The notes under the pieces were generated by a model. That model was given only the letters and a program-made list of their open reading frames with translations, did not search any database and was not told the origin of the DNA. A stretch of DNA of 64,000 bases from an uncultured Steroidobacter sp. Lineage in GTDB: Bacteria; Pseudomonadota; Gammaproteobacteria; Steroidobacterales; Steroidobacteraceae. The position numbers and the translations under genes were made by a program. The stretch covers positions 62,001-126,000 of the forward strand of contig CALLKK010000011.1 of the NCBI GenBank assembly GCA_938008435.1, written 5' to 3'. How positions within the stretch are numbered: the stretch's first letter is position 1; each line of letters begins with the position of its first letter. This document shows, one piece after another, positions 16,689 through 25,404 of the stretch.

Positions 16689-17120
16689 TCATACGTGATG
16701 CGTCTCGATCGTCGCGCCGCGCTCGCGATACTGCTTGAAGCGCTCGCGGGAAAGTCGCCGTCGCTCCGGATCGGCATCGACGATCTCGGCAATGCGTGCG
16801 TAGCTGTCGAAATCCGCCGGGACGGTGCCGCTGAAATTGACGAGGAGCTGGCGATGCGACGGTGGGGCAGGGTGCTCGCCGAGCAGCACCCTGAGCAACT
16901 CGTGCGGCTCGGATGCCCCGTCCCAGATCTCGTGGGCGAGGAAGCTGCGATCGTTGAACGTCCACAAGAGCTCATCGAGCCGGGCGGCTTCGCCCGGGCT
17001 CGATACCTGCACGTACACCCGGTGCTCGAGATCCACTGCCTTCTCGATGAGACGGCAGGCGTAGCGCAACGCCGCATCGGGCGCCGGATCCGAGAGCACG
17101 TAGAAGTCGACTCGGCTCAC
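16689..17120 (-). CDS. holC: DNA polymerase III subunit chi
   Basis: A 143-residue protein starting SRVDFYVLSD and containing the conserved LIEKAVDLEHRVYVQV and LDELLWTFNDRSFLAHEIW segments of HolC. Chi links the clamp loader to SSB during replication. The start is the GTG at 17120; the frame is open far upstream through pepA but without relation to the family. It lies 19 bases after the pepA stop, and pepA-holC-valS is a common gammaproteobacterial order. Confidence 0.9.
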   Translation of the reverse strand: MSRVDFYVLSDPAPDAALRYACRLIEKAVDLEHRVYVQVSSPGEAARLDELLWTFNDRSFLAHEIWDGASEPHELLRVLLGEHPAPPSHRQLLVNFSGTVPADFDSYARIAEIVDADPERRRLSRERFKQYRERGATIETHHV

Positions 17121-17139
17121 GCTCGCGACCGCAGCCCAA

Positions 17140-18624
17140 TCACTTGTTGAGCAAGTAATCGACGAGCAGCGGCACGGGACGGCCCGTGCTGCCTTTCTGC
17201 GAGCCGCCGAGATAGGCCGTGCCGGCGATGTCGAGATGCGCCCAGCGCACACCTTCGGTGAACTTGGCGAGGAAGCAGGCCGCCGTGATCGCACCGCCTT
17301 CGCGTCCGCCGACATTGGCGAAGTCCGCGAAATTGCTCTTGAGCTGCTCGCTCCATTCTTCGCCGATCGGCAGCGGCCATGCACGATCGTCCGCACGCTC
17401 GCCGGCCGCGCGCAGCGCCGCGGAAAGCTCATCGTCGTTGCTGAAGAGGCCTGCAACGTGGTTGCCGAGCGCGATGACGCAGGCGCCCGTGAGCGTCGCG
17501 ATGTCGATGATCGCATCGGGATTGAAGCGTCGGGCGTAGGTGATCGCATCGCACAGGATCAGGCGGCCCTCGGCATCCGTGTTCAGGATCTCGATCGTCT
17601 GACCCGACATGCTGCGCACGATGTCGCCCGGCTTCGTCGCGCGGCCGCTCGGCATGTTCTCGCACGCGGGCACGACGCCGACCAGATTGATCGGCAAGCC
17701 AAGCTCGGCAACCGCTTTGAAGGTGCCGAGCACGCTGGCTGCGCCGCTCATGTCGAACTTCATCTCGTCCATGTTGGCAGGCGGCTTCAAGGAAATGCCG
17801 CCGGTGTCGAACGTGACGCCCTTGCCGACGAGGACGGTCGGATTCTGCTTGCGCGCAGCGCCGTAATACTCGAGCACGATCAGGCGGGCCGGTTCGGCCG
17901 TGCCGGCCGTGACCGACAGGAACGCGCCCATCTTGAGGCGACGGCATTCGGCCTCGTCCAGCACGCGTACTTTGATGCTGCGGTGCTCGCGCGCGAGCGT
18001 CTTGGCGGCATTGGCGAGATAGGTAGGCGTGCAGACATTGGCCGGCTGATTGGCGAGATCGCGCATCAACGACATGCCGGCGACGATGCCCTGACCGTGC
18101 TTGACGCCGCGCTCGGCGCTGGCGCGCTCGCTGCGGTCGCGCACGGCGACGCCGAATTTCGTGAGCGCGCTCTTCGGCCGACGATTGGTCGTCTTGTGAT
18201 CGGGAATGCGGTACTGCGCGTTGCCGACGACTTCGACGGCGGCGCGTGCCAACGCATAGGTGTCGGCATCCGCCACGTCTTCGAGGCCGAGATAGCTGAC
18301 TGCATCGCGCGCACCCGTCTTTCCGAGCGCGGTGAGCGCCGTCGAGAGCGCCTTACGGTATTGCTTGCGCTTGAAGCTGCCGCGTGCGCCGAGGCCGACG
18401 AGCAGCAGGCGCTCGCATGCGGCACCTTCGACATCCGCGAGAAGGAGCGTATCGCCTGCCTTGCCGCGCAGGTCGCCGCGTTTGACGAGCCGCGCAATGC
18501 GTCCGCCGAGCGCACGGTCGAAGGCTTGCGCCGTTTCCGACAGGACGCCCTTGTCGTAGACGCCGACGATGGCGCAATCGGTGCGTTGGCGGGACGGGGC
18601 CGCGGTGCTGACGAAAAATTCCAT
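17140..18624 (-). CDS. pepA: Leucyl aminopeptidase PepA
   Basis: A 494-residue M17 family aminopeptidase, a hexameric two-metal exopeptidase of the cytoplasm; in E. coli PepA also binds DNA in Xer recombination and carAB control. The signature NTDAEGRLIL is present, with metal-site stretches VGKGVTFDTGGISLKP and KFDMSGAASVLG, and the N-terminal macro-like domain. Length is typical. The ATG at 18624 has GAGAGGAAG just upstream. It is divergent from lptF across 209 bases and probably co-transcribed with holC. Confidence 0.95.
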   Translation of the reverse strand: MEFFVSTAAPSRQRTDCAIVGVYDKGVLSETAQAFDRALGGRIARLVKRGDLRGKAGDTLLLADVEGAACERLLLVGLGARGSFKRKQYRKALSTALTALGKTGARDAVSYLGLEDVADADTYALARAAVEVVGNAQYRIPDHKTTNRRPKSALTKFGVAVRDRSERASAERGVKHGQGIVAGMSLMRDLANQPANVCTPTYLANAAKTLAREHRSIKVRVLDEAECRRLKMGAFLSVTAGTAEPARLIVLEYYGAARKQNPTVLVGKGVTFDTGGISLKPPANMDEMKFDMSGAASVLGTFKAVAELGLPINLVGVVPACENMPSGRATKPGDIVRSMSGQTIEILNTDAEGRLILCDAITYARRFNPDAIIDIATLTGACVIALGNHVAGLFSNDDELSAALRAAGERADDRAWPLPIGEEWSEQLKSNFADFANVGGREGGAITAACFLAKFTEGVRWAHLDIAGTAYLGGSQKGSTGRPVPLLVDYLLNK

Positions 18625-18833
18625 GAAGCTTCCTCTCGCGTGTTGGGCGGCTCTTTGCGGCCAAATGGGTTTACGCCGCGCAGCGCCTCGCTTAAGTTAC
18701 CGCCCCTCGAACATCTTGAGGGCGATTCGACGGGACGGTCATCGAGGCGCGTTAGTCTACCCGAAACGTGCGGACCCCATCGCGAAGCGCTCGACGAAGG
18801 ACACTGGGCCGCGAGGCGGCCGAAGGCGTCGCT

Positions 18834-19994
18834 CTGCGGATACTCGATCGATACATCTTTCGCGAAGTTGCGGTCACGTGGCTGGCCGTGACGTTCGTGC
18901 TTCTCGTCATCCTGCTCTCGAACCAGCTGGCCCGCGTGTTGTCGCAGGCGGCGGCCAACGAGTTCCCGCGGGGTGTCGTGCTTGCATTGATCGGCCTGAC
19001 CTCGGCCGGCTATCTCTCGCTCATCGTGCCGATCGGTTTCTTCCTGGCGATCATGCTCGCGCTGGGGCGGCTCTATCACGAGAGCGAGATGGCGGCGCTG
19101 CAGGCATGCGGCGTCGGACCGGCACGCCTCTATAAGCCGATCGGCCTCCTCGCGGTATTCGTTGCCGGCCTGCTCGTGTGGCTGTCGTTCTGGGCGATTC
19201 CGGATGCGCTTCGGCGGGCGCAGGAGATTCGCGCCACCGCCTATCGCGATGCGCTGCTCGGCATGCTCGAGCCGGGCCGTTTTCGTACCTTCGGCGACGG
19301 GAGCGTCGTCTTCTATGCCGAACGAGTCGACGAGGCGGGCGTCCTGCACAACGTGCATGTGTTCGTGGATCGTTCGACGCGTGCCCAGAGCGCCCAGCGT
19401 GCGGGCGCAGACGCAAGAGACAAAGAGCAGGCACGCCAACATGAAACGGAAGGCGAGATCGAGGTGTGGGTCGCGACGCGCGCCGAGCAGCGCGGTGCGG
19501 GTCAGCCCGAGCAGCTCTTCGTCATGTATGACGGCCGGATGTATCAGGGCGTGCCGGGCGAGGCGTCGCTGCGCATCATGGAGTTCAGCGAAGCGGGCTT
19601 TCCGATTTCGGTCGGCGGCACGGTGACGACGGCGAGCAAAGCTGAGATGAAATCGAGCCGCGAGCTCTTGAGCTCGTCCGATCCGCGCGATCGGGCAGAG
19701 CTGCAGTGGCGCGTATCGACGCCGCTCCTTGCGCTCGTGCTCATGGTGCTCGCCGTGCCGCTGGCGCGGCTCAAGCCGCGGCAAGGACGCTTCGGCAAGA
19801 TCGGCGTCGCGATCCTTGCGTACTTCGTCTATTCCGAGCTGCTCGCCGCCAGCCGCGCGTGGCTCGAGAACGCCGTCATTCCCGAATATGTCGGTCTGTG
19901 GTGGGTGCACCTGGTGGCGCTGCTGATCGCCTTGTGGCTGCTCGCGCGCGAGCACCGCGGCTTCGGGCTCGCAGGGTGGAGGGTGCGTCGATGA
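18834..19994 (+). CDS. lptF: LPS export permease LptF
   Basis: A 386-residue inner-membrane subunit of the LptB2FG transporter, which extracts lipopolysaccharide from the inner membrane. Three N-terminal helices, a periplasmic beta-jellyroll part (about 140-290) and three C-terminal helices are visible. The family N-terminus RILDRYIFREV follows directly after a CTG at 18834, which has GAAGG seven bases upstream; no ATG or TTG exists in frame, and the only other option is a GTG at 18768 with no Shine-Dalgarno and 22 extra Arg-rich residues. The stop overlaps the lptG ATG. Confidence 0.9.
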   Translation: MRILDRYIFREVAVTWLAVTFVLLVILLSNQLARVLSQAAANEFPRGVVLALIGLTSAGYLSLIVPIGFFLAIMLALGRLYHESEMAALQACGVGPARLYKPIGLLAVFVAGLLVWLSFWAIPDALRRAQEIRATAYRDALLGMLEPGRFRTFGDGSVVFYAERVDEAGVLHNVHVFVDRSTRAQSAQRAGADARDKEQARQHETEGEIEVWVATRAEQRGAGQPEQLFVMYDGRMYQGVPGEASLRIMEFSEAGFPISVGGTVTTASKAEMKSSRELLSSSDPRDRAELQWRVSTPLLALVLMVLAVPLARLKPRQGRFGKIGVAILAYFVYSELLAASRAWLENAVIPEYVGLWWVHLVALLIALWLLAREHRGFGLAGWRVRR

Positions 19995-21061
19995 CCTCGA
20001 TTCTTGGGCGCTACCTGATGCGCACGATCGTCGGTCACACGATCCTCGTCGTGATCGTGCTGCTCGTGCTGAGCGGGCTATATCTGTTCGTCTCGCAGCA
20101 GGACGATGTCGGCATCGGCACCTTCGGCGTCGACGACGCCTTCCTCTTCGCGCTGCTCAGTCTTCCCAAGTACGCCTTCGATCTGCTGCCGATCGCCTCG
20201 CTGATCGGCGCGTTGCTGGCGCTCGGCAATCTCGCACGATCGCTCGAGCTCATCGTCGTGCGCGCTGCCGGCGTCTCGACGTTCCGTATCGGTCTGTGGG
20301 TCGCCGGCGCCGGGTTGGTCCTGATGGCGATCACCGCCGTGCTCGGCGAGCTCGTCGCGCCGCCGCTCGAGCAGTACGCGCGGCAGATGAAGATGTTCGA
20401 GAAGTTCCACGAGATCAGCATGACGGGCAATCGCAGCGCGTGGGCGAAGGACGGCAGCTCGATCGTGGCGGTGCGGCGCCAGTCCGCGGACAACCAATAC
20501 GGCGGCGTATATGTCTTCGAGTTCGACGAGCGCCGCCGGTTGACCTCGATGGGTCGGGCGAGCACGGCCAGCATCGGTGCCGACAGCAAGTGGCGGCTCG
20601 AGAACTATCGCGCCTCGCGCATCGAGCCCGAGCGCGTCGTCGCGACGCAGGCGAGCCGAGCCGAGCTCGAGACGTCGCTGTCGCCCGAATTCCTCGGGCT
20701 CGCCGTGTTCGATCCCGACTCGCTGCCGGTGCGCGGTCTCTACGGCTACATCCGCCATTTGAAGAGCAACGGGCTCGATGCAACGAGCTACGAAACGGCT
20801 TTCTGGGCGCGTATCGCGCGCACGGTCGCGGTGGCCGTGATCGTGGTGCTGGCGGTGCCGTTCGCCTTCGGACCGATGCGTTCGACTGGAACGGGTGCGC
20901 GCACGGTGGTGGGCATCATGATCGGCGTCGTCTTCTTCCTGCTCGCGAAAATGCTCGAGAGCGGCGGGGCGGTCTTCGATCTGCATCCGTTCATCATCGG
21001 TTGGGGACCGACGCTGCTTGTCGTGCTCGTCACGGCGATCGGGCTTGCGCGGGTGAGGTGA
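19991..21061 (+). CDS. lptG: LPS export permease LptG
   Basis: A 356-residue partner of LptF. It starts MTSILGRYLMRTIVGHTILV, has three N-terminal helices, a periplasmic domain and three C-terminal helices ending at GWGPTLLVVLVTAIGLARVR. The cytoplasmic coupling region LARSLELIVVRAAGVS, which contacts LptB, is present. The ATG overlaps the lptF stop in an ATGA, ensuring balanced synthesis. The RDD gene follows after 10 bases. Confidence 0.95.
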   Translation: MTSILGRYLMRTIVGHTILVVIVLLVLSGLYLFVSQQDDVGIGTFGVDDAFLFALLSLPKYAFDLLPIASLIGALLALGNLARSLELIVVRAAGVSTFRIGLWVAGAGLVLMAITAVLGELVAPPLEQYARQMKMFEKFHEISMTGNRSAWAKDGSSIVAVRRQSADNQYGGVYVFEFDERRRLTSMGRASTASIGADSKWRLENYRASRIEPERVVATQASRAELETSLSPEFLGLAVFDPDSLPVRGLYGYIRHLKSNGLDATSYETAFWARIARTVAVAVIVVLAVPFAFGPMRSTGTGARTVVGIMIGVVFFLLAKMLESGGAVFDLHPFIIGWGPTLLVVLVTAIGLARVR

Positions 21062-21071
21062 GACAAGACGA

Positions 21072-21602
21072 ATGACGAATCCTGACGAGATCGTGCCAGC
21101 AGGACTCGGGCGCCGCTTCGGTGCCATGCTCTACGACGCGCTGCTCGTCGTGGCGGTGCTCATCGCGATCACCTTTTGCTTCGTCCCGTTCCTGGACGGG
21201 CGCGTCCTCGTGCCGCAGGAAGTCGGCGCGCTGGCCTATTTCTACTGGCTCCTCGAGCTTGCCGCCGTGGTGCTGTTCTTCGGCTATTTCTGGACGCGAC
21301 GCGGGCAAACCGTCGGCATGCTCGCGTGGCGGCTGCGGCTCGAGCAATCAAGTGGCGAGAACGTCACGTGGGGAATCGCCTTGAAGCGTATGGCGATCCT
21401 CGTCGCGCTGCTCGTGCCTTATTTCCTGGGGTACTGGCTCATCTGGGAAGATTGGCCCAAAGAGCAGCGGAAGTGGCCGGAGGTGCTGACGCTGTTGCCG
21501 CTCGGCATCGTGTACGCCTGGGCGTGGTTCGACGGCGAAAGGCGCACGCTCCACGATCGCTGGACCAACACCCGCGTCAGACTGCTGCCGCGCAAGAAAT
21601 GA
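21072..21602 (+). CDS. RDD family membrane protein
   Basis: A 176-residue protein with the RDD pattern: Arg and Asp in the first helix (LGRRFGAMLYDALLVVAV) and the C-terminal RRTLHDRWTNTRV. About four helices. RDD proteins have been linked to ion transport in some bacteria, but this one has no assigned role. It sits 10 bases after lptG and is probably co-transcribed. Its stop lies inside a 28-base palindrome. Confidence 0.85.
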   Translation: MTNPDEIVPAGLGRRFGAMLYDALLVVAVLIAITFCFVPFLDGRVLVPQEVGALAYFYWLLELAAVVLFFGYFWTRRGQTVGMLAWRLRLEQSSGENVTWGIALKRMAILVALLVPYFLGYWLIWEDWPKEQRKWPEVLTLLPLGIVYAWAWFDGERRTLHDRWTNTRVRLLPRKK

Positions 21603-21628
21603 TCGCGGACGGCGCGCCGTCCGCGATC
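21601..21628. terminator. 28-base perfect palindrome, bidirectional terminator candidate
   Basis: A perfect self-complementary stretch beginning GATCGCGGACGG, able to form a 12-bp stem with a CGCG loop. It starts on the second base of the RDD stop codon and ends eight bases before the stop of the convergent DUF4340 gene. There is no U-run. The core ACGGCGCGCCGT is shared with 8867-8880. Confidence 0.55.
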
Positions 21629-21636
21629 CGAATACA

Positions 21637-22755
21637 TCAGTTGAGCATGTCCTCGAGCGGCTTGAAGATGCTGTCGTAGCGATAGCGCGGGATCTCGTAC
21701 GCCCAGCCGGCGAGCGTCTCATTGGTCTTGGATGCTTCCTCCGCGACGTCGGGCGCTGTATTCGTGCTCGAGGATTCATCCTTGGCATTGTCGCTCGCAG
21801 CGCCGGTTTCGTCCGTTTGCTTCGATTCGTCGCTCGTCTGCTCTGCGCCGGGCAACTTGAAACGGTCCGCAAGCTCCTGATCGAAACGCGTGCGGACGGT
21901 GATGTAGCGAGTGTCCGCTTGCGCCCAGCCTTCGAGCTCGACGACGAGACCGTCGAAGGTGCGATAAGTCGCGCGCGCTTCGGGCTTGCCTTCGAGCTCG
22001 CTGGCGGGCCGGACATCCGACAGCGTCAGGCCGGCGAGCGCCGTCGCGAGACTGTTCGCTGCGCTCGAGGAGCTCAGCTCTTTACCTTTCGGCAGCGGCT
22101 CGACGGCGAAGTCCGCGTCGGCTCGCGATTGCTTGGCCGCCGTGTACGGCTTGGCGCCCTTCGTTTCGATCGTGGCCGATTGAATGCGATCGGCGCCGAC
22201 GTCGAGGATCGACTTGCGCAGCCAGTCGCTCGGTTTCGATGAGGTGTCCAGATCGGCCTTGATGAGCCAGCTGCGCTCTTCGCCGACTTTCCTGACGTAT
22301 TGCGACTCGATTCCCGGTCCGCGCTTGCCGACGATGAGATTGACGGCAGGCGTAACGCCGAGCACTTCGAGGCGCACGCCCGTCGCGTTCTGATTGCTGA
22401 CGTCTTCCACGCCGAGGCTCGAGTAATTGTCGGGATTCGACGTCTTCTCTTCGCGCACCTCGGCATTGGCGAGGCCGCGCACGAGCTTGCGCAGCTTGTC
22501 CTCGTCGGCCGGGTAGCCGCCGCGCTGCGTCACGCTCCAGCTCGCACCTTGGCGCGCGATTTCGACGGCGAGCTGGTCGCCCGCGGTGTGGATGCGGATG
22601 GCGCTCGCATCGTTCAGTGTCTTCTTGAGGTCGGGGTAGAGCAGCGGCGCTTGACCGGCACTGCTGGACGGCGAGCGCTCGCTCGCCAGCCAGATGCCGC
22701 CGCCAAGGACGATGAGCGCCACGACGCTCAGAATGCCTACTTGCTTCGAATTCAT
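21637..22755 (-). CDS. DUF4340 protein of Gld-like ABC cluster
   Basis: A 372-residue protein with one N-terminal membrane helix (about residues 5-22) and a long extracytoplasmic part, matching DUF4340. Repeated beta-rich units with motifs such as WSVTQRGGYPADEDKLRKLV and WLIKADLD are typical. The C-terminal 60 residues are Glu/Asp/Ser-rich. The ATG at 22755 has GAGG eight bases upstream and lies 10 bases after the GldG-like stop. Last gene of a four-gene exporter unit; function unknown. Confidence 0.85.
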   Translation of the reverse strand: MNSKQVGILSVVALIVLGGGIWLASERSPSSSAGQAPLLYPDLKKTLNDASAIRIHTAGDQLAVEIARQGASWSVTQRGGYPADEDKLRKLVRGLANAEVREEKTSNPDNYSSLGVEDVSNQNATGVRLEVLGVTPAVNLIVGKRGPGIESQYVRKVGEERSWLIKADLDTSSKPSDWLRKSILDVGADRIQSATIETKGAKPYTAAKQSRADADFAVEPLPKGKELSSSSAANSLATALAGLTLSDVRPASELEGKPEARATYRTFDGLVVELEGWAQADTRYITVRTRFDQELADRFKLPGAEQTSDESKQTDETGAASDNAKDESSSTNTAPDVAEEASKTNETLAGWAYEIPRYRYDSIFKPLEDMLN

Positions 22756-22765
22756 GGCGTGAACC

Positions 22766-24667
22766 TCAACCAGCATGCGCAGCCGCACGGCCGGCGCGCA
22801 GGCGCCGCTGGCGTGCAGCTGCCAAGACGATTGCAGCCACCGCGATGAGGGCGGGAACGAAGATGATGTTCAGCACCTTGAGCCAGGTACCGAGTCGCTC
22901 GATCTCGACATCGAGGCTGCGGCGAACTTCGCGCAGCTCCTTGCGGATGCGCAGTCGCTCGCGCTGGAACCGTTCGAGCTCGGCTTCCTGCTCGGGCGAG
23001 AGCACGAGCGAGCCTTGCTCGTTGCGGCCCGCTTCGAGCTCGGTGAGCCGGCGTTCCGTTTCGCGCAGCTCGTTGTCGAGCTCCTGCTCCTTGGCGCGCA
23101 GACGATCGTCCGCCTGCCGGCGCAGCTCGTCGACCTTGGTGAACGGCCGAAAGAAGCTCTGGCGGCCGCGGATGCTGATGAGGTCGCTGCTGCCCGTGAG
23201 ATTGTCGAGCGCGTTGGCGAGGAAGTCGCCGTTGTTTGCCCAGCCCACCGCAAAACGCTGGCCGAAGAGCGATTCCCAACGGATCCACATCATGTCGGCC
23301 AGGATGTCCGTGTCCGCCACCACGATGAGATTGGCGGTATCGACCGATTCGGCACGATGCTCGCCGGTCTCGCCGCTAACGCCTTCGGGCTTGCCGTCCG
23401 GATACGCCGACTTGAGCTTGCCGCGCACACGCGCCGCCACCGTGTAGCGCTCGCCCGTCTCCTGAAAGCCTTCCAGCAGCGCACTGGCATCCTGCAGGAA
23501 GGCCAAGCGGCTCGCCGGGATGAGTCCCGCATGGGCGCTCGATTGCAGCAGCGGCTCGAACTCGATCTCGGCGCCGTCCTTCTTCTTGAGCACGCCGGCC
23601 GTCATCACGTTGATGTTGTCGAGCGTCGCGGTGATGACGTCCTGCGAGTTCATGCTCGCCCGGTTGAGACCGATCACCGCGATGTGCTGCGACGGCGGTT
23701 GTCCGGCGTGCAGCGACACGGGCAAGCCGAGCTCGCGGTCGCCGAGCACCATCGTCGAATCGAATCTCACGCCATAGGCATCGAGCAGGGGAGCGAGCGA
23801 AGAGGCGCGCGGGCCCATTGCGATGCCCATCGGACCACCCGCCGTATCGTTCTCCGCGACCGGATCGACGAATGCGATCAGCTTGCCGCCGCGCATGACG
23901 AATTGATCGATCGCATACAGCGTGGCAGTCGACAGATCCTTCGGATGGATCACGACGAGCACGTCGATGTCCGCATCGATCGCATTCGTCGTGGTCGGCA
24001 CCGTGCGGACGTCGAAGAGCTGACGCAACTGCGCGATGCTGGCCCAGCCTTCCTGCAGCCGTCCGCTCATCTGGTCGAAGAAGCTGTCGACGCGCAGCAT
24101 CGACATGAGGCCGACCGTCGGACGCTTCGGATTGCCGAGGCGATAGATCAGGCTCGCGATGTCGTACTCCAGGAATTCTTCACGGCTCGGTTGAAAGAAG
24201 CCGATGACCTCGCGACCGTCGACCGAGTTGGTGCCGGCCAGGCCGAAGTAGAGCGTCTGACCGCGGGTGCCCGTCGGTACGGCCGACAGGCCGAACTCGG
24301 CGGCGCGATCTTCTTCCTCCGAGAATGGCTGCGGGTCGATGACGTGCAGGCGCAGCTTGCCGTTCGAGCGCGCGGTGATCTCCTCGAGCAGCTCGCGCAC
24401 GCGCTGCGCGTAGGCACGCAGCTGCTGTTGCTGCGCGCTCGCTTCTTCCGAGAAGAAGAAATAGAGATTCACCGGTTCTTCGAGCGAGCGAACGATGCGC
24501 GTGGTGCCTTCCGACAGGGAATAGAGCTTGCTCTCCGTCAGGTCGAGCCGCGCGCCGCGGAACAGGAACGTGATCAGGATCGTCACGCCAATGAACAACA
24601 CCGCGAGCCCGAGCAGGGCGCCCGCTCCATAGGTGCGTTTTGCAACTGTGGTCGTGTGCGTCGTCAT
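22766..24667 (-). CDS. GldG-like ABC transporter auxiliary protein
   Basis: A 633-residue protein: an N-terminal helix (about 18-38), a large extracytoplasmic domain beginning LDLTESKLYSLSEGT as in GldG and related proteins, a coiled coil of roughly 80 residues (about 515-600, rich in Arg/Glu/Leu heptads) and a C-terminal helix (LNIIFVPALIAVAAIVLAAA). GldG is part of the GldAFG ABC system of gliding Bacteroidetes; homologues in non-gliding proteobacteria have no settled role. ATG at 24667 is two bases after the permease stop. Confidence 0.87.
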   Translation of the reverse strand: MTTHTTTVAKRTYGAGALLGLAVLFIGVTILITFLFRGARLDLTESKLYSLSEGTTRIVRSLEEPVNLYFFFSEEASAQQQQLRAYAQRVRELLEEITARSNGKLRLHVIDPQPFSEEEDRAAEFGLSAVPTGTRGQTLYFGLAGTNSVDGREVIGFFQPSREEFLEYDIASLIYRLGNPKRPTVGLMSMLRVDSFFDQMSGRLQEGWASIAQLRQLFDVRTVPTTTNAIDADIDVLVVIHPKDLSTATLYAIDQFVMRGGKLIAFVDPVAENDTAGGPMGIAMGPRASSLAPLLDAYGVRFDSTMVLGDRELGLPVSLHAGQPPSQHIAVIGLNRASMNSQDVITATLDNINVMTAGVLKKKDGAEIEFEPLLQSSAHAGLIPASRLAFLQDASALLEGFQETGERYTVAARVRGKLKSAYPDGKPEGVSGETGEHRAESVDTANLIVVADTDILADMMWIRWESLFGQRFAVGWANNGDFLANALDNLTGSSDLISIRGRQSFFRPFTKVDELRRQADDRLRAKEQELDNELRETERRLTELEAGRNEQGSLVLSPEQEAELERFQRERLRIRKELREVRRSLDVEIERLGTWLKVLNIIFVPALIAVAAIVLAAARQRRLRAGRAAAHAG

Positions 24668-24669
24668 GA

Positions 24670-25404
24670 TCAATCCGCCTTCTTCATCTCGATCACGATC
24701 ACATTGGCGATGAGCCACGTTGCGATCACGATGCCGAAGTACAACAAGTCACGCAGGTCGATGACGCCCTTGGAGATCGATTGGAAGTGGGTGAGAAACG
24801 ACAGCGAGGCGATGGCATCGACAACCGCTTGCGGTGCCCAGATGCGGAAGGCATTGAGCACGAGCGGATACCCTGACAGCAGAAAGCCGAAGCACACGAC
24901 CGCGGCCAGGATGAACGCGATGACTTGATTGCGAGTCGCAGCGGACAAGCATGCGCCGATTGCCAGCATGCCGCCCGCCGTCAGGAAGCTGCCAATGTAG
25001 GCGGCGAAGATGGCGCCGTTGTCGGGATCGCCGAGGTAGTTGACCGTGATCCACATCGGGAACGTCAACACGAGCGCGACGCCGGCAAAGCACCAGGCGG
25101 CGAGAAACTTGCCGAGCACGGCCTGCCAGACGGTGACAGGCAGCGTCATGAGCAGCTCGATCGTGCCCGACTTGCGCTCCTCCGCCCACAGGCGCATCGA
25201 CAGCGCCGGGATCAAGAAGAGATAGAGCCACGGATGGTAGTTGAAGAACGGCGCAAGGTCGGCTTGACCGCGCTCGTAGAACCCGCCGACGTAGAACGCG
25301 AAGACGCCGACGAGCAACAGGAAGATGATGATGAACACGAACGCGAGCGGCGTGGCGAAATAGCTCGCGAACTCGCGACGGAAAATGGCGCATACGTTAT
25401 GCAT
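24670..25404 (-). CDS. ABC-2 type permease, GldF-like
   Basis: A 244-residue membrane protein with six helices. It starts MHNVCAIFRREFASYFATPLAF and carries the RLWAEERKSGTIELLMTLPV motif of the ABC-2 permeases related to NosY and GldF, which contacts the ATPase. The ATG at 25404 overlaps the ATPase gene by eight bases; the longer open frame is antisense-free but reads the ATPase gene out of frame and was rejected. Partner of the ATPase encoded directly upstream. Confidence 0.9.
   Translation of the reverse strand: MHNVCAIFRREFASYFATPLAFVFIIIFLLLVGVFAFYVGGFYERGQADLAPFFNYHPWLYLFLIPALSMRLWAEERKSGTIELLMTLPVTVWQAVLGKFLAAWCFAGVALVLTFPMWITVNYLGDPDNGAIFAAYIGSFLTAGGMLAIGACLSAATRNQVIAFILAAVVCFGFLLSGYPLVLNAFRIWAPQAVVDAIASLSFLTHFQSISKGVIDLRDLLYFGIVIATWLIANVIVIEMKKAD

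Noticed and set aside
18066..19955. A 629-codon minus-strand frame spanning lptF, the gap and part of pepA in a different frame
   Set aside because: It crosses two well-supported genes in shadow frames and has no recognisable domain.
22775..24928. A 717-codon open frame antisense to the GldG-like gene
   Set aside because: Low-complexity Arg/Ala/Glu composition and no ribosome site; the minus-strand gene has clear domain structure.
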